Positions 33,793-42,831 of a stretch of DNA of 64,000 bases are shown here, in pieces. Made by a program: the position numbers and the translations under genes. Origin of the DNA: CAWEYO01 sp963813315 (GTDB lineage Bacteria; Pseudomonadota; Alphaproteobacteria; Rhizobiales; Rhizobiaceae). Position 1 is the stretch's first letter. Each line of letters starts with the position of its first letter. Location of the stretch: NCBI GenBank assembly GCA_963813315.1, contig CAWEYO010000018.1:124001-188000 (forward strand). The letters are read 5' to 3'. Below the pieces are notes generated by a model. It saw nothing but the letters and a program-made list of their open reading frames with translations. It was not told where the DNA came from and did no database searches.

Positions 33793-34577
33793 TGGGCGCC
33801 GCGACTGTGATCGATGCGGCGGTCGACCGCGCCGCGCTGTTTGAGTTTCTGCTGCGCATGGGCGACAGCACCTTGATCCTCGGCCACCGCGTTTCGGAAT
33901 GGTGCGGTCATGCCCCGGCGCTGGAAGAGGACATTGCGCTCGCCAACACCGCGCTCGATTTGATCGGTCAGACGCAACTCTGGCTTGGGCTTGCCGGCGA
34001 AGTCGAGGGCAAGGGGCGCACTGCCGACGACCTCGCCTATCTGCGCGACGTTTTCGATTTTCGCAACCTGCTGATGGTCGAGCGCCCGAACGGTGATTTT
34101 GGCAAGACGCTGATGCGCCAGTTCCTCTTCGATGCCTGGCATTTCTCGATGTTGAAGGCGCTACAGGGCTCGGCGGACCGGCGCATCGCCGAGATCGCCG
34201 AGAAGGTCGCAAAGGAAGTTGCCTATCATCTCGACCGCAGCCGCGACCTGGTGATACGCCTTGGCGACGGCGCGGTCGAAAGCCACAGGCGCATGCAGGA
34301 AGCATTGGACGATCTCTGGACCTATACGGGCGAGATGTTCATGGGCGATGACGCCGATGTCGTGCTCGCCGCCGCCGGGATCGCTCCCGAACCGGCAAGC
34401 CTGAAGGCGGAATGGGACACGCTCGTCACTGAGACGCTGCTTGAGGCGACGTTGAAGAACCCCCCCGATGGCTACATGCAGAAAGGCGGCAGGCGCGGTG
34501 TCCACACCGAATATCTCGGCTATATCCTTGCCGACCTTCAGTTCCTTCAGCGCGCCTATCCGGGCGCGACCTGGTAG
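33792..34577 (+). CDS. paaC: Phenylacetyl-CoA epoxidase subunit C (structural)
   Basis: The 261-residue ferritin-like protein contains RVSEWCGHAPALEEDIALAN and YHLDRSRDLVIRLGDGAVES. It is the usual partner of PaaA, with the same helical fold but degenerate iron ligands. It stabilises PaaA and helps bind substrate. Start ATG 33792 overlaps the paaB stop, and paaD follows after ten bases. No oddities are seen. Confidence 0.95.
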   Translation: MGAATVIDAAVDRAALFEFLLRMGDSTLILGHRVSEWCGHAPALEEDIALANTALDLIGQTQLWLGLAGEVEGKGRTADDLAYLRDVFDFRNLLMVERPNGDFGKTLMRQFLFDAWHFSMLKALQGSADRRIAEIAEKVAKEVAYHLDRSRDLVIRLGDGAVESHRRMQEALDDLWTYTGEMFMGDDADVVLAAAGIAPEPASLKAEWDTLVTETLLEATLKNPPDGYMQKGGRRGVHTEYLGYILADLQFLQRAYPGATW

Positions 34578-34587
34578 GGAGGCAGCG

Positions 34588-35112
34588 ATGGCGACGGCAA
34601 CGCGGCCCTCGATGGAAACAGTGTGGCGGTGGCTGGCCGAGGTTCCGGACCCGGAGATACCGGTCATCTCGGTGGTGGATCTCGGCATCATCCGCGATGT
34701 CGCCTGGGAAGAGGAGACGCTGGTGGTAACGGTCACGCCGACCTATTCCGGCTGTCCCGCCACAACCGTCATCAATCTCGATATCGAGCGGGCACTCAAC
34801 GGGAACGGCGTTGACAAGGTCAGGCTGCAGCGCCGGCTTTCGCCGGCCTGGACCACCGACTGGATCAGCGCCGAAGGCCGCGAAAAGCTCAAAGACTACG
34901 GTATTGCGCCGCCGGTGGACGGCACTGCAGCAAACGGGGTCCTCCCGCGGCGGGTCGACCGCCTCTCCGGTCGCGCAGACCTGACGATCGCCTGTCCCCG
35001 TTGCGCCTCGACACGAACTGAAAAGATCAGCCAGTTCGGATCGACGCCCTGCAAGGCAAGCTATCGCTGCACTGACTGCCTGGAACCTTTCGACTATTTC
35101 AAGTGCATCTGA
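34588..35112 (+). CDS. paaD: PaaD, Fe-S/iron assembly factor for the epoxidase
   Basis: The start is ATG 34588 after GGGAGG. The N-terminal MIP18/DUF59 domain shows VPDPEIPVISVVDLGIIRDV and PTYSGCPAT with its conserved Cys. The C-terminal part has the zinc-ribbon pairs CPRC and CTDC. The 174-residue length is normal. PaaD is required for epoxidase maturation and is thought to help deliver iron-sulfur clusters to PaaE. paaE follows 12 bases later. Confidence 0.95.
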   Translation: MATATRPSMETVWRWLAEVPDPEIPVISVVDLGIIRDVAWEEETLVVTVTPTYSGCPATTVINLDIERALNGNGVDKVRLQRRLSPAWTTDWISAEGREKLKDYGIAPPVDGTAANGVLPRRVDRLSGRADLTIACPRCASTRTEKISQFGSTPCKASYRCTDCLEPFDYFKCI

Positions 35113-35124
35113 CAGGAAAGCATA

Positions 35125-36203
35125 GTGGCGCGTTTCCATTCCCTTCAAGTCACCGAAGTCCGCCGCGATACCCGCGATGCAGTGGTCCTCACGCTCGTCC
35201 CGCGCGAGGAGGACCGCGCCGTCTTCGATTTCACCCAGGGGCAATACCTGACGTTCCGTCGCAAGTTCGACGGTGAGGAACTGCGCCGGTCCTATTCGAT
35301 CTGTGCCGGACGCGACGAGGGCGTTTTGAAGGTCGGCATCAAGCGGGTCGATGGACGGCTGCTTCTCCACCTGGGCGAACGAGGAACTGCGCGCCGGCGA
35401 CACGCTTGAGGCGATGCCGCCGATCGGGCGCTTTCTTCACCGCCATCGAGCCGGACGCGGCGAAGCACTACGTCGGCTTCGCCGGCGGCAGCGGCATCAC
35501 TCCGGTCCTGTCGATCATCAAGACCACGCTCAGGCGCGAGACGCGGGCGCGCTTCACGCTCGTCTACGCCAACCGCCAGATCAGTTCGATCATGTTCCGC
35601 GAGGAGCTGGAAGATCTCAAGAACATCCATCTCGGCCGGCTGTCGGTTATTCACATTCTGGAAAGCGAAGCCCAGGACATCGATCTCTTCACCGGCCGCA
35701 TCGACGCGGAAAAATGCGCCTCCCTGTTCGAGCACTGGATCGATGTGAAATCGGTCGATACCGCCTTCATTTGCGGCCCGGAACCAATGATGCTGGCGGT
35801 CGCCTCCGCACTCCGCAGTCAAGGACTGGAAGACGGCCAGATCAAGTTCGAGCTGTTCGCCTCCTCGCAGCCCGGCCGCGCGCGTCAAAAGGCCGAACGT
35901 GCGACCGGCGCCGACAAGGGCGCGCGCTGCCAGGCGACCGTCACGCTTGATGGGACAACGCGCAGCTTCAGTTTCCCGAAGCAGGGGCAGAGCCTGCTCG
36001 ACGCTGCGCTCGAGAACAGAATGGACGCACCCTACGCATGCAAGGCGGGCGTTTGTTCGACGTGCCGCGCCAAGGTGCTCGAGGGCGAGACGGAGATGCA
36101 GGCCAACCATTCGCTCGAAGACTACGAGGTCCGGCAGGGCTACGTTCTGACCTGCCAGTGCTACCCGCTCAGCGACCGGATCGTCGTCAGCTACGACCAC
36201 TAG
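35125..36203 (+). pseudogene. paaE: Phenylacetyl-CoA epoxidase reductase PaaE, two frameshifts
   Basis: GTG 35125 follows CAGGAAAG. The first frame carries the FAD-binding motif LRRSYSIC. Near 35354 the frame shifts to CFSTWANEELRAGDTLEAMP, and near 35432 it shifts to FFTAIEPDAAKHYVGFAGGS. From there the NAD-binding segment GGSGITP and the C-terminal [2Fe-2S] ferredoxin domain (CKAGVCSTC and a final TCQCYP) are intact to TAG 36203. Repaired, it has about 358 residues. PaaE feeds NADPH electrons to PaaA. All other paa genes here are intact, so sequence error is likelier than loss of the pathway. Confidence 0.88.
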
Positions 36204-36368
36204 TGTGGCGAATCCGAAATTCGTATCGCGTTGGAGCGAGGCTCGGATCGAATTTCGGATTCAAAGCCACACGAGCAACTTGATTGAATCTCGTGTGGTC
36301 TACGGATTTGAAGTTCCTGAACGCGGATGCCATGGAAATGACAGGAACTTCAAATCCACCACACGAGT
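36200..36368 (+). repeat. Palindromic repeat, type 2 (first copy)
   Basis: About 168 bases run from CTAGTGTGGCGAATCCGAAA to CACCACACGAG. It consists of two long palindromes, one on AATCCGAAATTCG and its partner CGAATTTCGGATT, the other on GAAGTTCCTG and CAGGAACTTC. The TAG stop of paaE is part of the repeat. An inverted copy lies at 43897-44064. Confidence 0.85.
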
Positions 36369-36401
36369 GATAGCGTCGAGAGTTCGAGGGAGTTGAAGCC
36401 C

Positions 36402-37157
36402 ATGTCCGAGACGATGCCAATCGAGGAATATCTCGCTCAAGGAGGCGTGCTGTCCTCGCCGGACAATGTGCCTCCGCGCTATCGAGGCGAGCTGCTTCGC
36501 CTGATGGCGAGTTTCGTTGACAGCGAATTGGCTGGGGCCGCCGGTTTCGCCGATACGATAAACGATGCGCCGGGCATCAAGGAGCGCATCTCGGCCGCCC
36601 GGATTGTCTTGGAAAAAACCGATCACGCAGGCCGCGTGCTAGAAATCATGGGCAACTTCGGCGCCGACACGCGGCGCTATGCCGTCCATCACCCCTGGTC
36701 CGAGCGCATGGCCCGCAACGCCGACATCGGCGCCAGCCGTCGGGCCGGCGACATGCGTCTTTCAGTTTTCCACTATCCACTGGAAGGCTGGGTCGACGCG
36801 GTGGTGATGAACGTGCTGATGGGCAGGGCCGGTGTCATCCAACTCAAGGAACTGGCGCGTGTCTCCTACCAGCCGCTGGCCGAGGTGTTCCGCGCAATCC
36901 TCCCGCGCGAGGCCCGTCACGCCGAACTTGGCGCAGCTGGGCTGGCGCGCATCGCCGAATCTGACGCCGGAGCCAAGGCCGCGCGGGAATCGCTCGCCTA
37001 TTGGCGGTCCCGTGTTGCGGCAAGCTTTGGTCTGCCCGGCTCGGCCCGCTTCGAGTTGCTTGCCCGTTTCGGCCTCCGCCATACTCCAAACGAGACGCTG
37101 CTCGCCGAATGGCAGTCGTCAGTCGATGCGCAGCTTGCCGCGCTGAACCTGAACTGA
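36402..37157 (+). CDS. Extra phenylacetic-acid-catabolic (PaaA/PaaC-like) protein
   Basis: The 251-residue protein from ATG 36402 belongs to the PaaA/PaaC ferritin-like family. It keeps iron-ligand-like pairs such as EKTDHAGRVLEIM and REARHAELGAAGL, but it is shorter than PaaA and clearly different from both PaaA and PaaC of this operon. It sits between paaE and paaZ in the same direction, behind a repeat. It could be a diiron oxygenase for another substrate or an accessory to the epoxidase. I know of no characterised member in this position. Function is unproven. Confidence 0.8.
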   Translation: MSETMPIEEYLAQGGVLSSPDNVPPRYRGELLRLMASFVDSELAGAAGFADTINDAPGIKERISAARIVLEKTDHAGRVLEIMGNFGADTRRYAVHHPWSERMARNADIGASRRAGDMRLSVFHYPLEGWVDAVVMNVLMGRAGVIQLKELARVSYQPLAEVFRAILPREARHAELGAAGLARIAESDAGAKAARESLAYWRSRVAASFGLPGSARFELLARFGLRHTPNETLLAEWQSSVDAQLAALNLN

Positions 37158-37172
37158 GCGGAAGGGTACGAA

Positions 37173-39230
37173 ATGAACGTGATGGCAAACCGGCCCAGCC
37201 GGCTCGAAAGCTATGTCGGCGGCGTGTGGATTGCAGGCGCGAAGGAAGGCCTGCCGCTTCTCGACGCCTCGACCGGGGCGCCGGTGGCGCTGATCGATTC
37301 CACCGGCATCGATTTTGCAGCCGCGCTCGCCTATGGGCGTGAAAAGGCAGGCCCGGCGCTGCGCCGCATGTCGTTCCATGAACGCGCAGCGATGCTGAAG
37401 GCGCTTGGCCAGGCCCTGATGGAGCGAAAGGAGGAGTTCTATGCCCTCTCGACCGCCACCGGTGCCACCCGGCCGGATAGCTGGGTGGATATCGAAGGCG
37501 GCATCGGCACGCTTCTTTCCTACGCCTCGAAGGGCAGGCGGGAACTGCCGAACACGCGCGTGCTGGTCGATGGCGACGTCGAAGCCCTGTCGCGCGACGA
37601 CAGCTTTTCGGCACAGCATATCCTGACGCCGCTGCAGGGTGTGGCGGTGCATATCAATGCTTTCAATTTTCCGTGCTGGGGTATGTTGGAGAAACTGGCC
37701 CCCACCTTGCTCGCGGGCATGCCGGCCATCGTGAAACCGGCCAGCCAGACCGCTTATCTCACGGAACTGATGGTGCGGCGAATGGTGGAAACCGGGCTTC
37801 TGCCGGAAGGCGCGGTCCAGCTTGTCTGCGGTTCCGTCGGCGATCTCCTGGACCATGTCGACGGCCAGGACGTGGTTACTTTCACCGGCTCGGCCGAGAC
37901 CGGGCGCAGGCTGAAGTCCCATCCGGCGATCGTCGAAAATTCCGTGCGCTTCACCATGGAGGCCGACAGCCTCAATGCTGCCGTTCTTGGTCCCGATGCG
38001 GCTCCCGGAACGGAGGAATTCGACCTCTTCGTCAAGGAGGTGGCGCGCGAGATGACGATGAAGGCCGGCCAGAAGTGCACCGCCATCCGCCGGGTGATCA
38101 CGCCGCGCGTCCATTGCGATGCGCTGGTGGCCGCGCTTGGAGAGCGGCTGGGCAAGACCGCACTCGGCAACCCCGCCCACGAAAGCGTGAGGATGGGGCC
38201 TCTTGCAAGTCTTGACCAGCGGGAGGAAGTGCGTGCGCGCATCCACGACCTTGCTGACGAGGCCGAGATCGTCGCGGGCGACCCGGACAATCCGCGCGTG
38301 GTCTCCGGCGACGCGGAAGCCGGCGCGTTCCTCAACCCGGTGCTTCTCTATTGCGACAGGCCCGGCAGTGCGAGCGCGATCCACGACGTGGAGGCCTTTG
38401 GCCCGGTCAGCACGGTCATGCCTTACGACACGGCCGAGGAGGCGGTTCTGTTGGCAAGGCGCGGCAGGGGCAGCCTTGTCGCCTCGGTCTTCACCAACGA
38501 TCCGGTCTTCACCGAGGACGTCGTGCTTGGCCTGGCGCCGTTCCACGGCCGCGTGATGATCGGCAACCGCGGGAGCGCCAAGACTTCGACGGGCCACGGT
38601 TCGCCGTTACCGGGTCTCGTGCATGGCGGACCGGGCCGCGCAGGAGGCGGCGAAGAGTTGGGCGGTATTCGCGGCGTCGTGCACTACATGCAGCGTAGCG
38701 CGGTCCAGGGTACGCCGACGTTGCTGTCGGCTGTCACAGGCCGCTGGAACAAGGGCGCCGAGGTGCGCAACAATGGCGAACACCCTTTCCGCAAGTCCCT
38801 TGCGGAACTGAAGATCGGCGATCAGCTCGTGACCGGCTCGCGCACGGTGACGCTTGAAGACATCGAGCATTTTGCCCATTTCACCGGCGACACCTTTTAC
38901 GCGCACATGGACGAGGATGCGGCGCGTGCCAATCCCTTCTTCGACGGACGCGTTGCGCACGGCTATCTCATCCTTTCCTTTGCAGCAGGTCTCTTCGTCG
39001 ATCCGGCCCCAGGGCCCGTCCTTGCCAACTACGGCATCGACAATCTGCGTTTCCTGACGCCAGTCAATCCGGGCGACACGCTCACAGTCCGGCTCACCTG
39101 TAAGGAAATCAATCCGCGTGCAGGCGCCGAGTATGGGGAGGTTCGCTGGGATTGCCGCGTGACGAACCAGAACGATGCGACCGCGGCGCAATACGACGTC
39201 CTGACCATGGTCGCAAAGACAAGGAACTAG
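37173..39230 (+). CDS. paaZ: Oxepin-CoA hydrolase / semialdehyde dehydrogenase bifunctional enzyme
   Basis: This 685-residue fusion has an aldehyde dehydrogenase domain (residues 1 to about 525) with FTMEADSLNAA (Glu) and AGQKCTAIRR (Cys). A MaoC-type hydratase domain follows (about 540-685) with FTGDTFYAHMDEDAARANPF and GRVAHGYLILSFAAG. PaaZ opens the oxepin-CoA ring and oxidises the resulting semialdehyde to 3-oxo-5,6-dehydrosuberyl-CoA. Length matches E. coli PaaZ (681). Its TAG stop overlaps a repeat fragment. It ends the plus-strand operon and converges with the regulator gene. Confidence 0.96.
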   Translation: MNVMANRPSRLESYVGGVWIAGAKEGLPLLDASTGAPVALIDSTGIDFAAALAYGREKAGPALRRMSFHERAAMLKALGQALMERKEEFYALSTATGATRPDSWVDIEGGIGTLLSYASKGRRELPNTRVLVDGDVEALSRDDSFSAQHILTPLQGVAVHINAFNFPCWGMLEKLAPTLLAGMPAIVKPASQTAYLTELMVRRMVETGLLPEGAVQLVCGSVGDLLDHVDGQDVVTFTGSAETGRRLKSHPAIVENSVRFTMEADSLNAAVLGPDAAPGTEEFDLFVKEVAREMTMKAGQKCTAIRRVITPRVHCDALVAALGERLGKTALGNPAHESVRMGPLASLDQREEVRARIHDLADEAEIVAGDPDNPRVVSGDAEAGAFLNPVLLYCDRPGSASAIHDVEAFGPVSTVMPYDTAEEAVLLARRGRGSLVASVFTNDPVFTEDVVLGLAPFHGRVMIGNRGSAKTSTGHGSPLPGLVHGGPGRAGGGEELGGIRGVVHYMQRSAVQGTPTLLSAVTGRWNKGAEVRNNGEHPFRKSLAELKIGDQLVTGSRTVTLEDIEHFAHFTGDTFYAHMDEDAARANPFFDGRVAHGYLILSFAAGLFVDPAPGPVLANYGIDNLRFLTPVNPGDTLTVRLTCKEINPRAGAEYGEVRWDCRVTNQNDATAAQYDVLTMVAKTRN

Positions 39231-39268
39231 AGCAGCGGACGCACCGATGGAATCAGTGCCGGTGCTCT
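39229..39268 (-). repeat. Fragment of mosaic repeat type 1
   Basis: TAGAGCAGCGGACGCACCGA then TGGAATCAGTGCC matches the second hairpin of the 51565 copy in reverse. It begins inside the paaZ stop codon (CTAGAGC). Confidence 0.65.
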
Positions 39269-39306
39269 GCCCTGCGCGCGCAAGGGAGAAGGGGAAGGCG
39301 ATGCCT

Positions 39307-39903
39307 CTACCGAACTGCCTTGACCCCTTCCAGGACGAGCGTGGTGGCGATGTCGGCATATTCGTCGCGGCTTATGGGTCCGCCGGGGCGAAACCACATA
39401 TACACCCAGTTCATCATGCCGAAGAGCGACATGGTGACCGGCATCAACAGCGGGCGATCCTTGTTGAGGTTCGGATTGATGTCACCGATCACGGCCGAGA
39501 AGCGATTGACGATGCGTCGCTCGATTGCACGAATCTCGGCAAGCTGATCAGCCGATAGCGTGCCGCCAGCGTTGAGCTGGACCTTATGTTGATTGTCGGC
39601 GTCACGGTAATTTTCCAGAACTTGCCGCACGAGCAGGCGTAGCCGCGTTTCCGGCGGCGCGTCAGGCTGGTCAGCAGCATCGATGGCTGCGTCGAGTTCC
39701 TTCAGATGCGTGCGGATGATGTCGAAGATCAGTGCGTCCTTGCTGGGGTAATAGTGGTAGAGCAGCGCCTTCGACACGTTGCCGTGCGAGGCGATCATGG
39801 CCATCGAAGCCTTCTCCATGCCCATGTCGGCGAAAACCGCCGCGGCGCTGATGAGAATGCCACGCTGTTTTTCCTGAAAATCGTTTGCGCGGGTTCGTGC
39901 CAT
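39307..39903 (-). CDS. TetR-family regulator of phenylacetate genes (PaaR-type)
   Basis: The 198-residue protein has an N-terminal helix-turn-helix, ILISAAAVFADMGMEKASMA then KALLYHYYPSKDALIFDIIR, followed by an effector domain containing RLLVRQVLENYRDADNQHKV. It lies 69 bases after paaK at the end of the paaG-paaI-paaK operon. The location and fold fit PaaR repressors, which release DNA on binding phenylacetyl-CoA. Candidate operators are the palindromes at 31139 and 42632. The second would make it autoregulated. Confidence 0.85.
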   Translation of the reverse strand: MARTRANDFQEKQRGILISAAAVFADMGMEKASMAMIASHGNVSKALLYHYYPSKDALIFDIIRTHLKELDAAIDAADQPDAPPETRLRLLVRQVLENYRDADNQHKVQLNAGGTLSADQLAEIRAIERRIVNRFSAVIGDINPNLNKDRPLLMPVTMSLFGMMNWVYMWFRPGGPISRDEYADIATTLVLEGVKAVR

Positions 39904-39971
39904 CGTGGTCCTGTGTTCTTGAGCTCTTCATGCGTCCTGTTCGATGCGACGACAGCGGCAGGCCCGTGTGC

Positions 39972-41294
39972 TCACTCCCGTTGGCTATTCTTGGGGCGGT
40001 TGTCGATGATTCGCTTCGCCTTGCCCTCGGAACGTGCCACCGTGCCCGGCTCCTGGACCATGATTGTCGTGCTGATCCCGACCACGCTCTTGATGTGATG
40101 GGCGAGTTCCCTTGCCGACCCTACGCGCGCGCCCTCGTCCGCGGCCTCCGGCGTACATTCGACATGAACGGTCATGTTGTCCATGCGGCCGGATCGGGTC
40201 AATTCGATCTGAAAGTGGGGGGCAAGGCCGCGGCATTTCAGGATCTGTTCCTCAATCTGCGTCGGGAAGACGTTGACGCCGCGAAGGATCATCATGTCGT
40301 CGGAGCGACCCGTGATTTTTTCGATCCGGCGCATCGAGCGCGCCGTTCCGGGAAGAAGCCGGGTCAGGTCGCGTGTGCGGTAGCGGATGATCGGCAGGCC
40401 CTCCTTGGTCAGCGTCGTAAGTACAAGTTCGCCCATTTCGCCATCCGGCAGAACCGCGCCGGTCGCGGGCTCGATGATCTCGGGATAGAAATGATCCTCC
40501 CAGATATGCAAGCCATCCTTCGTCTCGACACATTCGTTGGCGACCCCGGGTCCGATCACCTCGGACAGGCCGTAGATGTCGACCGCATGCATGTCGAAGG
40601 ATTGTTCGATCTCCTCGCGCATCGAATTGGTCCAGGGCTCGGCGCCAAAAATGCCGACGGCAAGCGAACTCTCGCGCGGATCAAGGCCGCGGCGCCGGAA
40701 TTCGTCGAGGATCGAGAGCATGTAGGACGGCGTTACCATGATGACGCGCGGCCTGAAATCGGTCATCAGCGTGACCTGGCGCTCTGTCATGCCGCCGGAG
40801 ACCGGAACGACGGTGCATCCGAGCTTCTCCGCTCCGTAGTGAGCGCCAAGGCCCCCGGTGAACAGGCCGTAGCCATAGGCGATGTGCACGATGTCGCCTG
40901 GCCGGCCTCCCGAGGCCCGGATCGAGCGTGCCACGACGCCCGCCCAGGTGTCGATGTCGTTGTGGGTGTAACCCACTACCGTCGGCTTGCCCGTGGTGCC
41001 CGACGAGGCATGAATTCGGCAAATCTTCTCACGTGGTACGGCGAACATACCGAAAGGATATGTGTCGCGCAGGTCCTGCTTCGTCGTGAACGGAAACTTT
41101 GCAAGGTCGGCCAGCGATTTCAGGTGGGAGGGATGGACGCCAACCGCGTCGAAACGCGCGCGGTAGAAGGGCGAATTCTCATAGGCATGTCCCAGCGACC
41201 ACTTCATGCGTTGGAGCTGGAGCGAAGCAATCTCATCTCGTGAGGCAGTCTCGATCGGTTCGAGATCGCCGGGCCGGGGTGAAAGGTCTTCCAT
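39972..41294 (-). CDS. paaK: Phenylacetate-CoA ligase
   Basis: The start ATG 41294 follows GGGAG; a GTG at 41309 is possible. The 440-residue adenylating enzyme has the AMP-binding loop HASSGTTGKPTVVGYTHNDI, AYGYGLFTGGLG, the YGLSEVIGPGV motif and ITGRSDDMMILRGVNVFPTQ, all typical of PaaK. It activates phenylacetate with ATP and CoA in the cytosol, the first step of the pathway. It is in the minus-strand operon after paaI, 54 bases downstream of it. Confidence 0.96.
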   Translation of the reverse strand: MEDLSPRPGDLEPIETASRDEIASLQLQRMKWSLGHAYENSPFYRARFDAVGVHPSHLKSLADLAKFPFTTKQDLRDTYPFGMFAVPREKICRIHASSGTTGKPTVVGYTHNDIDTWAGVVARSIRASGGRPGDIVHIAYGYGLFTGGLGAHYGAEKLGCTVVPVSGGMTERQVTLMTDFRPRVIMVTPSYMLSILDEFRRRGLDPRESSLAVGIFGAEPWTNSMREEIEQSFDMHAVDIYGLSEVIGPGVANECVETKDGLHIWEDHFYPEIIEPATGAVLPDGEMGELVLTTLTKEGLPIIRYRTRDLTRLLPGTARSMRRIEKITGRSDDMMILRGVNVFPTQIEEQILKCRGLAPHFQIELTRSGRMDNMTVHVECTPEAADEGARVGSARELAHHIKSVVGISTTIMVQEPGTVARSEGKAKRIIDNRPKNSQRE

Positions 41295-41348
41295 GAATAC
41301 ATCTCCCACGAAAAGTCACCGTTGCAGGCGCGCGGCGCTGTCGTGCTT

Positions 41349-41795
41349 TCAGTACCGTTCAGGCAGATGCGTGCCTTTGACCGTCCGCGAATGCCCTCGG
41401 AATTCGGCGATGTGCTCGCCGTTTTGGTTGGTGATGCCGATGTCGTAGATTCCCCCACGGCCGCGGCGCGACACCTCGCGGGCGGTCGCTGTCAGCCGGT
41501 CGCCTTCGAAAGCCGGCGCGATGTAGGTGACCGAACAATGCTGGGCCACGGCGCGCTGGTTGTAGGTATTGCACGCGAAGGCAAAGGCGGAATCGGCCAA
41601 CGCGAAGACATAGCCGCCATGGCAGGTGCCGTGGCCGTTGGTCATCTCGGCCGCAATGGTCATCGAAAGCGTCGCAGCACCCGGCGCGATGCGTTCGAGC
41701 TTCATGCCAAGCAGCCTTGTGGCCCGGTCGTCTTCCCACATGGCATGAGCACACGCCTCAGCCAGCTCTTCGGCGGTCAGCGTCGCTTCGGTCAT
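41349..41795 (-). CDS. paaI: Hotdog-fold thioesterase PaaI
   Basis: The 148-residue single hotdog domain contains GHGTCHGGYVFALADSAFAF, the active-site helix of PaaI, and CNTYNQRAVAQHCSVTYIAP. PaaI hydrolyses stalled ring-hydroxylated phenylacetyl-CoA to free CoA and avoid toxic epoxide build-up. Its ATG overlaps the paaG stop (ATGA), so it is translated with it. Confidence 0.95.
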   Translation of the reverse strand: MTEATLTAEELAEACAHAMWEDDRATRLLGMKLERIAPGAATLSMTIAAEMTNGHGTCHGGYVFALADSAFAFACNTYNQRAVAQHCSVTYIAPAFEGDRLTATAREVSRRGRGGIYDIGITNQNGEHIAEFRGHSRTVKGTHLPERY

Positions 41796-42583
41796 TGCCC
41801 TCTGAACTCCGGCTTGCGCTTTTCAAGGAACGCGGCCACGCCCTCGGCATAGTCGGCGCTGCGACCGGCTTCGCGCTGCAGGTCGCGTTCGAGGTCGAGC
41901 TGCTCGTCGAGTGAGTTGCTGGCGGCCGCCTGGATGGCGCGCTTTGTCATGCCGAGGCCCCTGGTCGGGCCGGCGGCGAGGCGCGCGGCAAGGGCGGATG
42001 CCTCGTCCATCAAGGCCGAGTCATCGACCGCACGCCAGATCAGCCCCCAGTTCGCCGCGGTTTCGGCATCCAGCGGTTCGGCCGTCAGCGCCAAGGCCTT
42101 TGCGCGGGCCTCGCCAAGAAGCCGCGGCAGGCTCCAGGTTCCACCGGAATCAGGAATGAGCCCGATCCTGGCGAAGGCCTGGATGAAGCGTGCGGAGCGG
42201 GCCGCGAGGGTAATGTCGCAGGCGAAGGCGATGTTGGCGCCGGCGCCGGCCGCAACCCCGTTGACCGCGCAGATAACCGGTTTTTCGAGGCCGCGGATCA
42301 GCCTCAGAAGCGGATTGTAGAACGTCTCGATCGTGTGGCCGAGATCGGGAGTGCCGCCCTTGCGCGGATCGCGGTCATCGAGGTCCTGGCCAGCCGAGAA
42401 GCCGCGGCCTGCCCCTGTCAACAGCACGGCGCGCACGCCGCTTTCCGTATGTGCGCGCTCGAAGCCCGCCCGCAGGGCGAGATGCATTTCATCGTTGAAT
42501 GCGTTCAACTTGTCGGGGCGGTTGAGCGTCAGTCGCAATACGCCGTCGGCAAGCGCGGTGAGAACCGTGTCGGATACGGACAT
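41792..42583 (-). CDS. paaG: 1,2-epoxyphenylacetyl-CoA isomerase
   Basis: ATG 42583 follows GGGAGGAA. The 263-residue crotonase-fold enzyme has the oxyanion motif GAGRGFSAGQDLDDRDP and the second turn AVNGVAAGAGANIAFACDIT. An active-site Asp is in GLIPDSGGTWSLP. These are PaaG rather than PaaF features. It turns the epoxide into oxepin-CoA. It is the first gene of the paaG-paaI-paaK-TetR operon and has a matching operator 50 bases upstream. paaF and paaH are not in this window. Confidence 0.93.
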   Translation of the reverse strand: MSVSDTVLTALADGVLRLTLNRPDKLNAFNDEMHLALRAGFERAHTESGVRAVLLTGAGRGFSAGQDLDDRDPRKGGTPDLGHTIETFYNPLLRLIRGLEKPVICAVNGVAAGAGANIAFACDITLAARSARFIQAFARIGLIPDSGGTWSLPRLLGEARAKALALTAEPLDAETAANWGLIWRAVDDSALMDEASALAARLAAGPTRGLGMTKRAIQAAASNSLDEQLDLERDLQREAGRSADYAEGVAAFLEKRKPEFRGQ

Positions 42584-42631
42584 TGCTTCCTCCCAGCTCC
42601 TGCCTTCATAAGACTCCAAACTGTTGCATAA

Positions 42632-42645
42632 ACCGGCCGGTCAGT
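42632..42645. promoter_or_regulatory. Probable operator of the phenylacetate TetR-type regulator (paaG side)
   Basis: ACCGGCCGGT is a perfect palindrome, followed by CAGTCAATTAT. Compare ACCGATCGGT, then CGGTTAATTAT, at 31139. It lies just upstream of paaG, the first gene of the operon that ends with the TetR gene. Confidence 0.65.
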
Positions 42646-42831
42646 CAATTATGATCACGCTGCGGGAATGAGACGAGATATTAGTAGCGCGGGCACATTC
42701 ACTTGACTGCAGGTGACGGATGTTCTTATTATGTTCCGCCGCTAATATGATCGAACAGTGACAGCCTATCGCAAGGACGAGCGGGCTTACGGGAAGGCAT
42801 CAGCGGAAACGCCGGTGACGTTGCCGCGACG

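Noticed and set aside
37119..38597. 492-codon open frame antisense to paaZ
   Set aside because: paaZ on the other strand has all catalytic motifs; the antisense product has none.
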